From Nematostella vectensis (taxonomy: Eukaryota > Cnidaria > Anthozoa > Actiniaria > Edwardsiidae), in the NCBI RefSeq assembly GCF_932526225.1, contig NC_064037.1, positions 14,149,703 to 14,213,702 of the forward strand: 64,000 bases of DNA, given 5' to 3'. Within the stretch, counting starts at the first letter, position 1, and each line of letters starts with the position of its first letter. The notes under the pieces are model-generated. The model was not told where the DNA came from and made no database searches. It saw only the letters and a program-made list of their open reading frames with translations. Positions 33,901 through 45,640 of the stretch are shown here, piece by piece. The position numbers were made by a program, and so were the translations under genes.

Positions 33901-36900
33901 CCTCCCCCCTCTCAACTACCAAAAAGGAATCTTCCTCTCCCCTCTCAACTACCAAAAAGGAATCTTCGTCTCCCTCCCCCCTCTCAGCTACCAAAAAGGA
34001 ATCATCCTCTCCCTCCCCCCCTCACAGCTACCAAAAAGGAATCTTCCTCTCCCTCCCCCCTCTCAGCTACCAAAAAGGAATCTTCGTCTCCCTCCCCCCT
34101 CTCAGCTAACAAAAAGGAATCTTCCACTCCCTCCCCCCTCACAGCTACCAAAAAGGAATCTTCCTCTCCCTCCCCCCTCTCAGCTACCAAAAAGGGGTAT
34201 TTTCTCATTGAACCATATCACAAAATCTACGAATCAACAGCCCCCTCAATAAGTCCTACCTACGCGCCTGTAGGCTATATAAGATAAGAAGATGTTTACA
34301 GTATTTGCCTTTCCCTCTCAGGTCACGGATGCTACGCGCGGACCCCTCTCCAGTGCGTTGTGCTATTCAAGCAGATGGATCTAATCATGCATCCAGTCTT
34401 CCAACGACTCATCGCGATCAAATGGAGCAAGTTCGGACGTCAGGGGGTTATACTTCAACTCATAGTCCAACTATTTTACGTCCTGGTGTGGACAGCGCTG
34501 GCGGTGACATTACACTTCGGCGAAGAATCTAAGTATTACTTCCCTCCTTCCAAGTATTGGTGGCGAATTGTCATGGAAACCATTGTTGTTAGCATGACAT
34601 TCTATTTTATCGTTCAGGAGTTCTGGGAACTTCGTTCCTCGAAATCCGCGCATTACAAATGGAAACGGTGGCGAATTCACAAACTTGAGAAAGATCTTCA
34701 GTATTGTCACCCTAGATGGCCAGAGGAGCGGAAATACTTAGAAATGGAGCTACGCGAAATCGCCGACTCCGGGATTTCTTACTTCAACGACGCGTGGAAC
34801 TACTTTGATTGGATTACTTACGGTTGGGTCACTGCGATGGTGCTCACACGCGGGCTAGCTGTGGGTATGAATAACGCGGCGTCCCAGTCTCTACACCCTA
34901 AAGTATCAGCTGTTGGCATCATCTTCATATGGCTGCGGTTGATGAAAAGTGTTCGCGCTTTCGCCACGCTCGGTCCATTCATAGTGATGATAGGTCACAT
35001 AATCGATGACACGCTTAAATTTGCAGTACTATACTTTGCGTTCTATTTTCCATACATCTGTGCATTCTGGATTATCTTTGGTGGCGCAAAGAATGCCGCA
35101 ATAATGAAAGCAAAGGGCCAATCAAGCGATGGTTGGGAATCATTTAACGACCTTATGTACTCTGTCTGGGAGATGACGAACGTTGGTAACTACCCTTGGG
35201 AGTCTCTGCTCGCAGTGGACAGGCTGATGGCGCAGCTTTTGTGCGGTACGTACATTGCTGTCTCCGCCATTGTCTTGCTGAATCTGTTCATTGCTCTTAT
35301 GTCGGACACATTCCAGCGTGTATACGATAACGCCAAGGCTAACGCAGCCATGTTACGTGCCAGCACGATCTTGAGTCTTGAGGAGGCTATGGGCAGCGTG
35401 AAGCGTGACCGGCATAGGCACTTTATCAACACGCGACTCGCACCAGAGGTAAACTATAGAGAATACTACATGGAAAGTGTGCGCGTACAGGTTTTATTCA
35501 CGAGTTGTGCAGTATCAAAAAACGAACGAGTGAGTTCTTTTGATACAAAACAACGAGTGAATTAAAACTGTACAAAGCACTTTCCATGCTGTATTTTGTT
35601 TACTATATACGTACTGAGGAATTTATAAGCTTATTACATATCATTTTTTAGACTTAGCTGCAGAGGCTCCGAGGTTTGTGCTGTTCGACGGTTCAGTTAA
35701 AGACAGACAGAAACTTACATTGAAATGAATCTGTCTCGTTATTGTCACGCAGTGAAAAAAACGTTTGTCCAATCAGAACCGCGAACGACTTTTCTTCACG
35801 GTGAAAAAAAAAATCGTTCGCGCCTCTAATTTGCTGAGATCAGTGAACGAACGAAAATTTACTGAATATGTTTTCAGTGAGTATTTCTCAGTATGTATAT
35901 AATAAAAACGTATATTGTATGTATGTCTATGTACGTATACATGAATGTTGCGTGCCCAGGTTTGACTGAGGGGGGAGGGGTGCGCAATCATAGGTATCAG
36001 ACCCACTTTATGATCGCCACTGGGTCGGGCAGGGTGCGCGCACCCCGCTATGTACGCGGATGCATGGGCTTCCAGCCCTATCTTCTTCGGTCGCGAGAAA
36101 ATCACTTCGCGTCTACAGGGACCTTCTCAGGAAACGCTTTGCAAGGACCGCTATATCGCCGAGAAGTTCCAGTTTCTCCTCGCCTTCTCAACTACCGAGC
36201 CGTTCTCTTATCCTATATAATTCCACGTTTATTGAATGGAGCACAAGGTCGAATGAACGGAAAAGTATATCTAACATTCACTAGCCTTTCAGGACAATCG
36301 TACCGCTATCCCATTCACTATTTATAGTGTCTACTCGTATAGTTTACTCTGTGTATATCATGCATGCCCGTAACCAGGAGGGTGCAGGGGGTGCGAACGC
36401 ACCCCCCCACACAACGGCCGATGGTCCACTTTCGTTCTTAATATACATGCTATTTGTTGACAAAACTATGAAGCACAAGCTAGATCACTCTTGTAGCCAA
36501 ATCCGACGATAAGCGTCCCGTGCAAAGTCATTTAAAATCCCTCTTTGTTCTTTCAGGGGTGGTCAGTTTTTTTATCATTTAACTCTCCCCCCCCCCCCCC
36601 GGGAAAATTTTGTCCACTTTTTCCGATTCCGCTTCTCCCCAAGAAAAATCCTGGGTACGGGCATGTCATGAGTGGTTATGTAACCCACTCTTCATTCAAT
36701 TTGTTCCTTATAGGAGCTGTATTATGATGACGACTCGACCCAGCCCGCAAACGGGGAGCTAGAGCGTATGACACACCAGATCAAGGACGTTGTGGACGAG
36801 GTACTAGAAGCGGTCAAGGAGCCTGGTGCCAACCATGGAAATAACGGCAATACTAACGGCAACGGGAACTGGAAACGAAACAAAGGACTGGAAATGTATG

Positions 36901-37882
36901 TGTAGTAGGCATTTAGCCAGGGTTTGCGTGAGGCTTGGGGAGGAGTGTGTAGAAAAGTATTTGGCGACTTTTTTTTAAAGAAAAGACTATTTTTGTTGGC
37001 CGAGTTTTTTACTGCGCCCGCCATTAACGGAAGCACCTGTGTACTATAGAGGGTTGTCAACAAACGTGTACCCTTGGTAACAAACTCCACAGCCGTTTCG
37101 TTACGTAGGCGTTTCGATAGCGGAAGCGTCACGTAACGAGAGAAGCTCTAGGTTATGGTACCCAGGATAACAAAAGTTCTAATTTGTGTTCGCATTCTGT
37201 ATCTTACTCTGGGCTCAATCTTTTGCGCAAGTTTTTGACGCCCAAAGTAAAAAATGGCTGTTGTGCTTTTATAAACAGAACTTGTTCCCAAAAGGCGCTG
37301 TGCATTGTCTTGCTCTTGCTTTCAATTGGAATAAAAAAAAATCATTTTTTTATTCAAACAGATAATAAAGCCGGTCGTTTCCACATAAACTGAGGGTTTC
37401 TTGTGAGAAAATTCTATCAAAATATCTTACCCCAAGGAGCATATTTTCGATCATTATAATCACACCTTGTCTTGTTCTTGTTATTCAGTTTACAAGACGA
37501 AGTTACAAATCTGAAAGAACTTTACGAGCAAACACAAGAAGAAATGCGCCGAGAAATGGCCGAGATGAAAGCCCTGATAACACAACTGTTACAACTACAA
37601 AGACCCATAACCGCCGCGCTTCCTTCGTTATCCTCGATGAGGTCACTCCCTTCGACCAACATACAACGAGCGCACTCCGACGTTCACCCGAAGTTTAAGT
37701 CTGAAGGTATTCGGGTATCTCAGCGTAAGCGGCGTCGTGAAAAGCGGAGAGTTGAGAATGAGGAGGAGAGCATACCTTACCAGGGACTACCGCTGGCGCC
37801 ATCCCCCACTGGCGCACTCCCTAGTGTGTCGGCTCTCATATCGGGACGACCGTCTACAAGAGACTCTGGATCATTTGCGTAG
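30963..37882 (+). CDS. Ankyrin-repeat TRP-family cation channel, complete (919 residues)
   Basis: Exons 30963-31650, 32023-32184, 32781-32987, 34322-35448, 36714-36895 and 37489-37882 sum to 920 codons with a stop, all phases consistent. The N-terminus (1-140) is basic and disordered. Ankyrin repeats follow (about 145-300), with GADVNFSDRHGQTILHEVA, YGRTPLHVAA and YKGRTPLQVAAE. Six membrane segments: S1 about 394-413, S2 about 432-450, S3 about 514-528, S4 about 547-577, S5 about 585-606, pore helix and filter around 631-648 (WEMTNVGNYPWE), S6 about 655-680 (IVLLNLFIALMSDTF), then a TRP-helix-like stretch (LRASTILSLEE). The C-terminus has an Asn/Gly linker and a coiled coil (ELYEQTQEEMRREMAEMKAL). 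This architecture is a plasma-membrane cation channel of the TRPV/TRPVL/TRPA-like branch; I cannot fix the subfamily without a tree. The start ATG is the first in the exon and follows an AT-rich leader. Confidence 0.93.
33355..34196. repeat. 39-bp intronic minisatellite, about 21 copies
   Basis: Unit CCAAAAAGGAATCTTCCTCT plus CCCTCCCCCCTCTCAGCTA, 39 bp, pyrimidine-rich. Being a multiple of three it opens long frames of 13-residue repeats (KRNLPLPPPSQLP) on plus and (GEEEDSFLVAERG) on minus, which are artefacts. A C-run interrupts it at 33617-33635. It sits in the TRP intron just before the pore-domain exon 34322-35448. Confidence 0.95.
35467..35590. mobile_element. Foldback element at the intron edge after the TRP pore exon
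   Basis: ACATGGAAAGTG at the left is mirrored by CACTTTCCATG at the right; GTACAGGTTTTATTCACGAG pairs with the region ACGAGTGAATTAAAACTGTAC and ATCAAAA with TTTTGAT. It begins 19 bp after the donor at 35449. Confidence 0.78.
35940..36065. mobile_element. Remnant of GTGCGCGCACCC-type element
   Basis: GTGCCCAGGTTTGACTGAGG at the left and GGTGCGCGCACCCCGCTATG, then TACGCGGATGC, at the right resemble the CCAGGCGCGT family ends. TRP intron; another fragment is at 36370-36412. Confidence 0.45.
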
Positions 37883-38026
37883 TGAACACACGACAATCCG
37901 CTCTTCGTTTAATTCTTTTTTTTTATTCTAACAAAGAGACAGTAATCGTACCCGCCTCTTGCGGAAACATTGTTTCCATTGCTTTGATACCAAAATATTA
38001 TTTTAAAATCTTTTGTTAATGAGCCA

Positions 38027-38217
38027 CTTCCAGGTGCGTACCCAGTATTGGCTGATGGGGGGGGGGGGGGGGGGGGGGGGGGGTGTGCCCAGTCATAGCT
38101 GTATCATATGGGAAAAGCGCATTATTTAAAGATTCTTTAATAAGAAATGCCCACTCATTTGTCACCAAGGGGGGCGCGCGCGCACCCTGCGCACCCCCCC
38201 TGTGTACGCGCCTGACC
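38027..38217 (+). mobile_element. Short CCAGGCGCGT-family element with both ends
   Basis: Starts CCAGGTGCGTACCCAG and ends CTGTGTACGCGCCTG; includes a run of about 27 G at 38057-38083 and CGCGCGCGCACCCTGCGCAC. Internally deleted relative to 11454-12110. Confidence 0.68.
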
Positions 38218-38883
38218 ACCCAACCCAACCCAAGTCATACAAGTCATAAGCCAAAATTATCTAAATAGGGAAATATTTTTTTACTGGTGAAAACATAAAG
38301 TTTGCTCGTTAAGTATATTAGTTGGGTGTTATTTATAACACCTCTTATTTTTTTAATCATTGTATCAAACAAACACATCATTAAAATCTTTAAATCTGTT
38401 TTTAATTTTATACATTTTAAACAAACGACAACATTCATTATGTCGCAACATGTTTTTTTTTATAAAATTGTCGAGATCGCAAGTATATGGTATTGAAATA
38501 TATAAAATTCTACTCACAGGGTCCTGAAGGGTGGTGGTGGTGGGGGGTTTGAGGGACAAATCCCGTTCCCCGGCAGTTAATTTTGTATTACCACGTTTGG
38601 TAATATAATACAACAAAATAGCCCTATCTTAAATGAAACCGCTAACAATAGGGCCTAAATTTAGATGGGGTTAGGAGTCTTAGGAAATGAAGTCCGCTGA
38701 GCAGCAAGGCTTGGAGTTTCATGCTATTATAAAGGTCTTTATAACGAAAACGAGTAAGGCGGATTTCGGCTGCTGTTTTACCCCTTCGGGGCCCTCTTTG
38801 CCCGACTACCTCACCATAAAATAGCCTATCTGGGGCCCCGCGCATTTTTCCTCCCCCTCCCCCTGCGGAGCGCATTATCCAAG

Positions 38884-38945
38884 ATGGCGGCCGGGTTATG
38901 CGAACTCCGTGTTTTCGTGCCGGAAAATATATCAAAGCCTACAGG
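38884..38945 (+). CDS. Possible isolated first coding exon
   Basis: AAGATGGCGGCC, a strong YY1-type start context, opens a 20-codon frame beginning MAAGLCELRVF and ending in a canonical donor (ACAG|GTAGGC). I could not find a downstream exon with matching phase that I recognise before 41100. It may be the 5' exon of a small gene or a relic; treat as tentative. Confidence 0.22.
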
Positions 38946-40468
38946 TAGGCTAACCATGAAAAAGCCTGCTTGAGGAGTGCATTAAAAATATATTCATTAT
39001 CTTACGGTTTGTATTGACCGACATTAGGGGTTCATAGGTAGGGGCAATCACGAGTAAGTACGCAGCTGCTTTGTCTCCTATTATCTTTGTTCAACAAAGG
39101 GAGTTCTTTTGTCTCTATTCTTCTCGTTCTTTGTGTCGAGGTGCGGATATTGTTCATTTGCCCAATCAAATTGCAGCTTGTAAGAGCTGCGTACTGACCC
39201 CCAATCATCTTTATCTGTGCCAATTGTGTGATGATTATGATGATTATTTCATCAGTCCATTTATTTCGTGTCAGTGGTAGCACTCTGGGGAGTACATTTT
39301 TAGTGTCCTAAGATTTGGAAGTGGTGAAAGCATCTCATATGGCCAAGCCTTAGCAAGCCAATCAACCGAAAGGATTTACAACGAAAAAAATATTCAGAGG
39401 AAGGATATAGAAATGTCATGATCAATGTAGATGGGGCTAATAAAGTTACAATATAAATTTTTCAATTTTTTTAGTGCACATGCCTAGGAAATAATAGTTG
39501 TTCTAACATTCCATTTTGGTTTGAATGGGTCAAATAACATTTGACCAAGAGCTCTGCAAAGCCCACCCATATAGCTACCAACTCCCTTGCGAGACCGAGA
39601 ATTTTTAGTTGTTGAGAATAAAATGAGCAACGAGCACATCGAAAAATACAATGCGAGCACCCGGAAAAAATTCATAGATCCGACGCGCGCACGGATATCC
39701 AATCAGAAAGCAGCAAATAGAAGCCAGCGAAGTGCAACCCAAAAGTCCCACAAATTGTACAACATGTCGGATGAGGTCAGTGAGTCCTGCTGGGGTTTAT
39801 CTAAAATATAGACTTTTATAGGGGTTTTCCTGCGACTTGGGAAATAAAACACGGTCGCCTAACATGATGGAAACTTGATTTGCTGTCCAAGCTTGGTGAA
39901 AATACTGTAGAAAAGCATAGAAATAGATAGTTACAAGTTTGGTTGTTGAATGGAAACGGCACGAGTCCAGCTCGAAATACGAAAACTTGGAAATGATAAG
40001 ATAAAGCAGTGCTCTCTTCGGTAGGTACTATGTGTTTATATGCTTTCTAAGCTATTTTTGTCAACTTGCAGTGATTTAAGTGCGGGGAAAAGTAGAAGAG
40101 AATGCCGAACTCGCTGTTTACGCCTGACTTTTAATCTACATGTTTTATCGGCAAACGTCAAGATTAATAGCAAAAATACAAACGACAGTCTCATTCCTAT
40201 ATGAAATTGAAGTAACCTAGGTTAATATCAATCACAAGTTTAATGGTAGGACTTACACGTCTTGTAAGTGGTTTCTTTGCTTTTTGTTTCTTCGTAGTAA
40301 ATTTTACGTGTTTTTCTACAATTTAGTCCTAGCTCTACACTAAAAGCGGCCGGGCAAAGAAAACAGGGCTAGCACCGGAGAGTGCTTATTTGCTTGTCCA
40401 GATTCGCAGAAAAATATCTCAAACCAATCTTTTTCGGCGCCGATTGCCGACTTTTTGTGGGACCCACA

Positions 40469-40857
40469 TGGCTGTTATTGCACCATCTCTTTCCTGATCG
40501 GCTATTCGTGCGCGCATGATTGACATGTCGGATCTATGAATTACATTCTAGACTTGAACTCATGTTTAGCGGAGCCAGCGCGGCCCCATAGGTATATTCT
40601 TGGGTTTCAGTCACGTGACTTTTGGCGGGTGAATTTACTTCCGGTGATGAAGTGGTGGTCAAAAACAGCAACGCACGAACATGGCAGCTGTAGGTGAAAA
40701 CCAGGTTTCTCCCGTATTTTCCAATTATTTTCTCTCTTTAAGTCTAGATATTCGATAGCATTACTTTCAAGCCATATGGCTGTTATTGCACCATCTCATT
40801 CCTGATTGGCTATTCGTGCGTGCGTGATTGACATGTCGGATCTATGAATTGCGCGAG
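40469..40857. repeat. 80-bp direct repeat upstream of the SR factor gene
   Basis: ATGGCTGTTATTGCACCATC with its flanks through TGACATGTCGGATCTATGAA occurs at 40469-40551 and 40774-40857, differing at about five bases. The interval between them carries the promoter-like CACGTGAC and ACTTCCGG motifs. Confidence 0.85.
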
Positions 40858-41100
40858 CATGCGAGCATTAGCCGAAAACTGCAAGCACAGAGAAACTTCG
40901 GGGGACCACTCAGAAGAAAAAAATACACACAGGTAACCCAATATCTATTATCGACCACGGTCGACCAATTACCCACAATGCACCCCCAAGAAGCGCCTCA
41001 TGTTCCCCCGATCTCGTGTTAACTTGCGATTTGAGCTAAGCTTCGGTTGTTCAGGTTTCTCATCATATTTCGCAAATTAACTTGCTATTAACCCACTACA

Positions 41101-44100
41101 ATGAGTCGAATCTTTTTGGGAAGGCTTCCCAGAGATGTAAGAGAAAGTGATGTCGAGAAATTTCTGCGTGGATATGGCAAAATTCGCGACATTAGCTTGA
41201 AGAGAGGCTACGGCTTTGTGGTAAGTTTGGAGATTCACATTTCTATTTCTTGCTCTTCTTGCTTGTCAAATCTCACATTCCTCTGCCTGTTTTATAGGAA
41301 TTCGACGACCACAGAGATGCAGAAGACGCTGTTCATGATCTTAACGGCCGAGACCTGATAGGAGAACGGTAAGAACTGCCAAAAATTGCACAAACCATCG
41401 ACTTCGTTTCTGGTAAGATCTTTGACTACTGATTCAAGTCACACGAACCTGTCGACGTTTTGGCGCTTTTTAACTCGATATCGCTCCCTCAAATGATATA
41501 AGTCTTAATAAAAACTACTAATTCTACCTTTTTTATTTTATTTATTTTGTTATTCCCATAGTCGTGCTTAGTTTATCCTTGTTTTGTAAATTGGTTTGAT
41601 TCGTTTCAAGGAGAGCTTGGCACGGCGTCGTAAACGACCCTGATTAGCATAACCGGTCAAACCGGTTATGAGGCCTTTCCACCGTCACCGTGGACTTGAT
41701 ATTATTACCGTAACTTGATATTATTGTTCAATTCAAAGATTTAAAAAAATCTTAATGTTTGGTCATTTTCAGTTTGTACTTTTTTTATAAAGGTATTTTT
41801 TAGGTTATATATATATACAAAATTTAAATGTTTTGTCTGTTCCACCAAGGGTTGTTGTGGAGTTTTCTAAAGGAAGACGATCCGAAGGTGGTGGCCGTGA
41901 TCGCCGTGACTTTAGCGGGCGTGGTGGAAGGGATGGAGGGCGAAGACCCATGTGGCTGGACAAGTAAGAATTTTTTCCTATTTTACAATATATTGCATGT
42001 TATCAATATATCGCATGTTTACAATATATCGCAATCTGCTGGCAAATTTTATAAAAGCCAGCCGTATTAAGGCTTATTATCGGACAACTGGCTCAATTTC
42101 CCAGCCATCCAGCAGATGAATTCCTTAGGAGTAGCTCCTCATTGGCCATTTGGGCTACAGAGAAGTTGATAATGATAGCATGCCTACCCTTAGTTTATAT
42201 TCCAGCACTTTGCTTGACAATGTGATACCTGTTGGATAGCATGCCTTCCCTGCTTAGTTCATATTCTAGTTCTCATACATGACTGTTTGCTTGACGATGG
42301 GACAATAAGATAATTATTGGATAGCATGCCTACCCTCTTAGTTCAAATTCTAGCTTTTATGCTTGACTGTTTGCTTCTTGATGGGATAATTATTTGAAAA
42401 CATGCCTACCCTCTTAGTTCATATTTAGCACTTATGCTTTAATGTGGGATAATTATTAGATAGCATGCTTACCCTAACATTACTATACTATATTAAGATT
42501 ATTCTATATACTATACTAAGATTACTTACTGTTTGCTTTGACAATGGGATAGTTGAGTCTATATCCTTAGCACTTCTGCTTGACTGTGGCTTAGCAGTCA
42601 CTCTTCTTCATCCAACAGATATGGCCCTCCCGTCAGGACCAACTACAGTGTCATTGTCGAGAATTTGTCCAGCCGAACCAGCTGGCAGGTAATTCAAACT
42701 ATGATTTTTCTTCTTGTTTAACCTAACTTGCTATCTTTTTTAAAGGATCAGGGTGATCACTGGGCTTACTGAGTATGTATTTAACTATCCCTTTTTTCTT
42801 GAGATGAATGAAATGTCGCCTCAGACGATAAATACATAAGTAGAAAAAATAGATAGATGAAAGCTCTTCAAAGTTCTGTCCTCATACACCATGGTAACAT
42901 AGGACTATGAAAATGCAGCAGTATGATTAATAAGTAATATTTTTATAAAACAAAATTCTTCACTTTGCAATAGTGACTTAGATTTGAATTTATGTCTTAA
43001 GACAACATGTGAGGGCATATCCAAACTATTACTTTATTTTCATGTTGACAGGGCATGTAAAGCATAGAAGTGACAAAATACTAAAAAAATTCTCGCATTG
43101 TGGTTCTGAGCTCTGTGATGCATAAAGAGGCACCACTTAAAAGCGCGTAGACGTTCTCTATCTCGGCCTGAGAAGGGGTTATAACACAAGCAGTCATCCA
43201 TGCTCGCTGTTACGGAGTGTAGACGAGGGTTTTCGATGAGGAGGCTTGAGAAAAAGTGGAGGGATAGATCCCTGATTGAAGAGAGGTGTAACCCCTTCTT
43301 GCGAATGTGATGGCCTTCGTGCTATAGCGCTCATGTGATGCGATGATTCCTACTAATTTGAGGGTCTCTGTGAAATTTCTAAATTCTTGTATGGCCCAGG
43401 TAAGATTCATGGTCCATATATTTTAAAGCACCACATGCAATAGACGGCAGTCAGTAGGATGAGGTGATTCAGGCCAACAGAGTAAACAAGCTGCTGTGTG
43501 CAGAAGAACTAATTGGAGCTCCCGAAATAGTCCCATATATCTTACAGCCATTCTCTTTAGAACATGGACCACACATTTTGATGCATTTTATTGAAAAAAA
43601 AAATGATTTTCCAGAAAAGTAGCCTGGTATTTCCATATTCTCTACAGTAAATATAAGACTGTGGTTTGTGCTCTAACAGATGTGTCTGTATAGTACATCC
43701 TTTTGGCTCTTCTCTTGTGATATCTCAGTAGTTTGTTGGGGAAGATAAGGTTTTGAATTTCTTTTCTAAAGCATAATTTCAACTTGTAGGACTTGAAAGA
43801 TTATTTCCGCAAATATGGCAAGGTGACATATGCTGATGCACACAAGAAAAGAATTGGAGAAGGGTAAGAATGGTATTTCTTGCACTTTCAATCATGAACA
43901 GTTGACAACGTTTTAGTATGATAAATTCCTTCTTGTTCTGATTGATGTGCTCATTGGATTGTATACTTCACAGGGTTGTAGAGTTCGAGTCAAAAGATGA
44001 TCTCAACACCGCCATAGAGAAGTTAGATGATACAGAGTTGGGTGGAAGAAGAATCAGGGTGTATGAGGTAACCTAAAAAGAATTTAGTAGTTTGAGAGGG

Positions 44101-44770
44101 GAAGTTAAAAACATATGTAGTCAAGGTTTAACCCCAGAGTCCCATTCAAGCTAGCATCAACTGGGCACCTCTTTTGAAAAAATCTTTCTTAGAATAACCT
44201 TTTTGGAGCAAATGCAAGACATGCAGTATAATAGCCTGTATTTGACACCTTTTCTATGTCTGGTCCAGGATAAAGACAGAGACTCTCCACCAAGGAGTTC
44301 CAGGAGAAGATCTCGATCACACTCACGCTCTCGCTCAAGGTCACCAAAGCGCAGATCAAGGTACTCCTTTTATCCCACTAGTAGTAAACTTTGACCAAGG
44401 CCACTTTGAATGAGGCATGATCCTTATCACTAAAGCAATATGTGTGGCAATGGAGATTTCTGCAAAGAGTTGTCATCTGGTCATCATAATTATGAATGCT
44501 GGCAAAGGCAAATGCATTGGTTTGCCTCAAACTGTAAGCAATGATCTACTTATTAAAAAACAAGAAAGAGCTAAACCATCAAAAATAATTTTTTTAAGGT
44601 CCAACTCCAGATCAAGAAGTAGATCCAGATCCGCATCTCCAAAGCAGCGCAAAGGAAGCCGCTCAAAGTCCCGCTCCTACTCACACAGCCCCCGTGCACA
44701 ATCTCGCTCACGCTCCCCAACACCAACTGAACGTGTCCAGGAAATGAAAGTGAATGACGAAAGTGACTAG
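41101..44770 (+). CDS. SRSF4/5/6-like: Serine/arginine-rich splicing factor, SRSF4/5/6 type, complete
   Basis: Eight exons: 41101-41220, 41298-41368, 41850-41963, 42619-42688, 43790-43863, 43974-44067, 44269-44360, 44599-44770; together 268 residues. RRM1 occupies about residues 3-72, with RNP2 RIFLGRL and RNP1 RGYGFVEF split by the first intron exactly between V40 and E41. A Gly/Arg-rich hinge ([18 protein letters not shown]) precedes the second, pseudo-RRM (about 106-180), marked by the SR-family heptad SWQDLKD. The C-terminus is a classic RS domain ([14 protein letters not shown], then SRSRSPTP) ending NDESD. This order is that of SRSF4/5/6 and fly B52, nuclear regulators of splice-site choice. 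An AATAAA at 45281-45286 is a likely polyadenylation signal. The intron 42689-43789 is the largest and might hold a regulated exon, which I did not detect. Confidence 0.96.
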
Positions 44771-45640
44771 AAGGATTCTGTCCATTGTTACTGCTACCTT
44801 GTGGGTCACTCACACAGTCCTGTAGATAGCACCCCTTCTATACAACATGCAGATACTAGTGTTAATACTTAGTGGAGAGTTAAGTTTGTTTTTTAAATGC
44901 ATTTCACTACTTGATACTTCTGTTGAAGTAATGGTAAATGTTATTTTTACCATTTTCTACAGTACTAAGGGTTGTAATAGGGCTCATGACTAACTTTGTC
45001 TTATAGGGTCTCTAAAGCATTTTGAGATGTTGTTCTTTTCATGTACCGATCCAAATTTAAATGAGTGAAGTCTATTGTTTAATCTTCATTTGCATGAAAA
45101 GAATGTCGCCTAAACTAGACCTAAATCACCTCTGATTAGTTCACCCATAATTTAATTTGTTTTATTAAATTTATCATAGCAGAGGTAGAGACTGTATCCT
45201 TGGATGCCATAGTATATACATGACAATAGATAATGCAAGGAGCTGATATGATAAAGTGTTAAGGCAGTACTATGTTTTAGAATAAACTTACTCATCTCAA
45301 TTTGCCTATTTTTATACACAAATACCTCAACACGTGCACATCCCCTTTCTGCATTAAATTACACTGGGTTGTATTGGTTATTACCGCGCAACACTGCATT
45401 CCTACCTACGCGCGCTCGAGATTATCCACTATGTGCAAGCTTGATTTCAAGAAAGGATAAAACTTTTCAGTAAAGGCTTTATTAAATACACAAGGTGACC
45501 AAGAATACTTTTTTTATGTTTTTACAATTGTTCTAGTGCATTGTGCTAAAATTTCAACAAGGACCCCTTGTTGTTTCGTAAAACGAAACAAGTTCGTGCC
45601 TACAGAATACAAGATAATTAAAATAAACTGACACTCATGT
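44771..45640. other. Convergent 3' ends of SR factor and Ly6 genes
   Basis: The SR factor 3' UTR runs to about its AATAAA at 45281-45286; the Ly6 gene's minus-strand AATAAA (TTTATT at 45478-45483) faces it about 190 bp away. No other feature is seen. Confidence 0.55.

Larger units (their letters stand above)
37883..41100. other. Intergenic between TRP channel and SR factor genes
   Basis: Contains a short CCAGGCGCGT-family copy (38027-38217), a possible first exon at 38884-38946, a GGGGTTCATAGGTAGGGGCA remnant at 39024, and an 80-bp direct repeat at 40469-40551 and 40774-40857. Upstream of the SR gene, CACGTGAC (about 40613) and ACTTCCGG (about 40636) resemble E-box and ETS promoter sites. 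Confidence 0.45.

Noticed and set aside
33205..34287. 360-residue Pro/Leu-rich frame
   Set aside because: The 39-bp intronic array between two well-supported TRP exons.
38642..38935. 97-residue minus frame as a gene
   Set aside because: Overlaps the GC-rich promoter-like region and has no domain or supporting splice structure.
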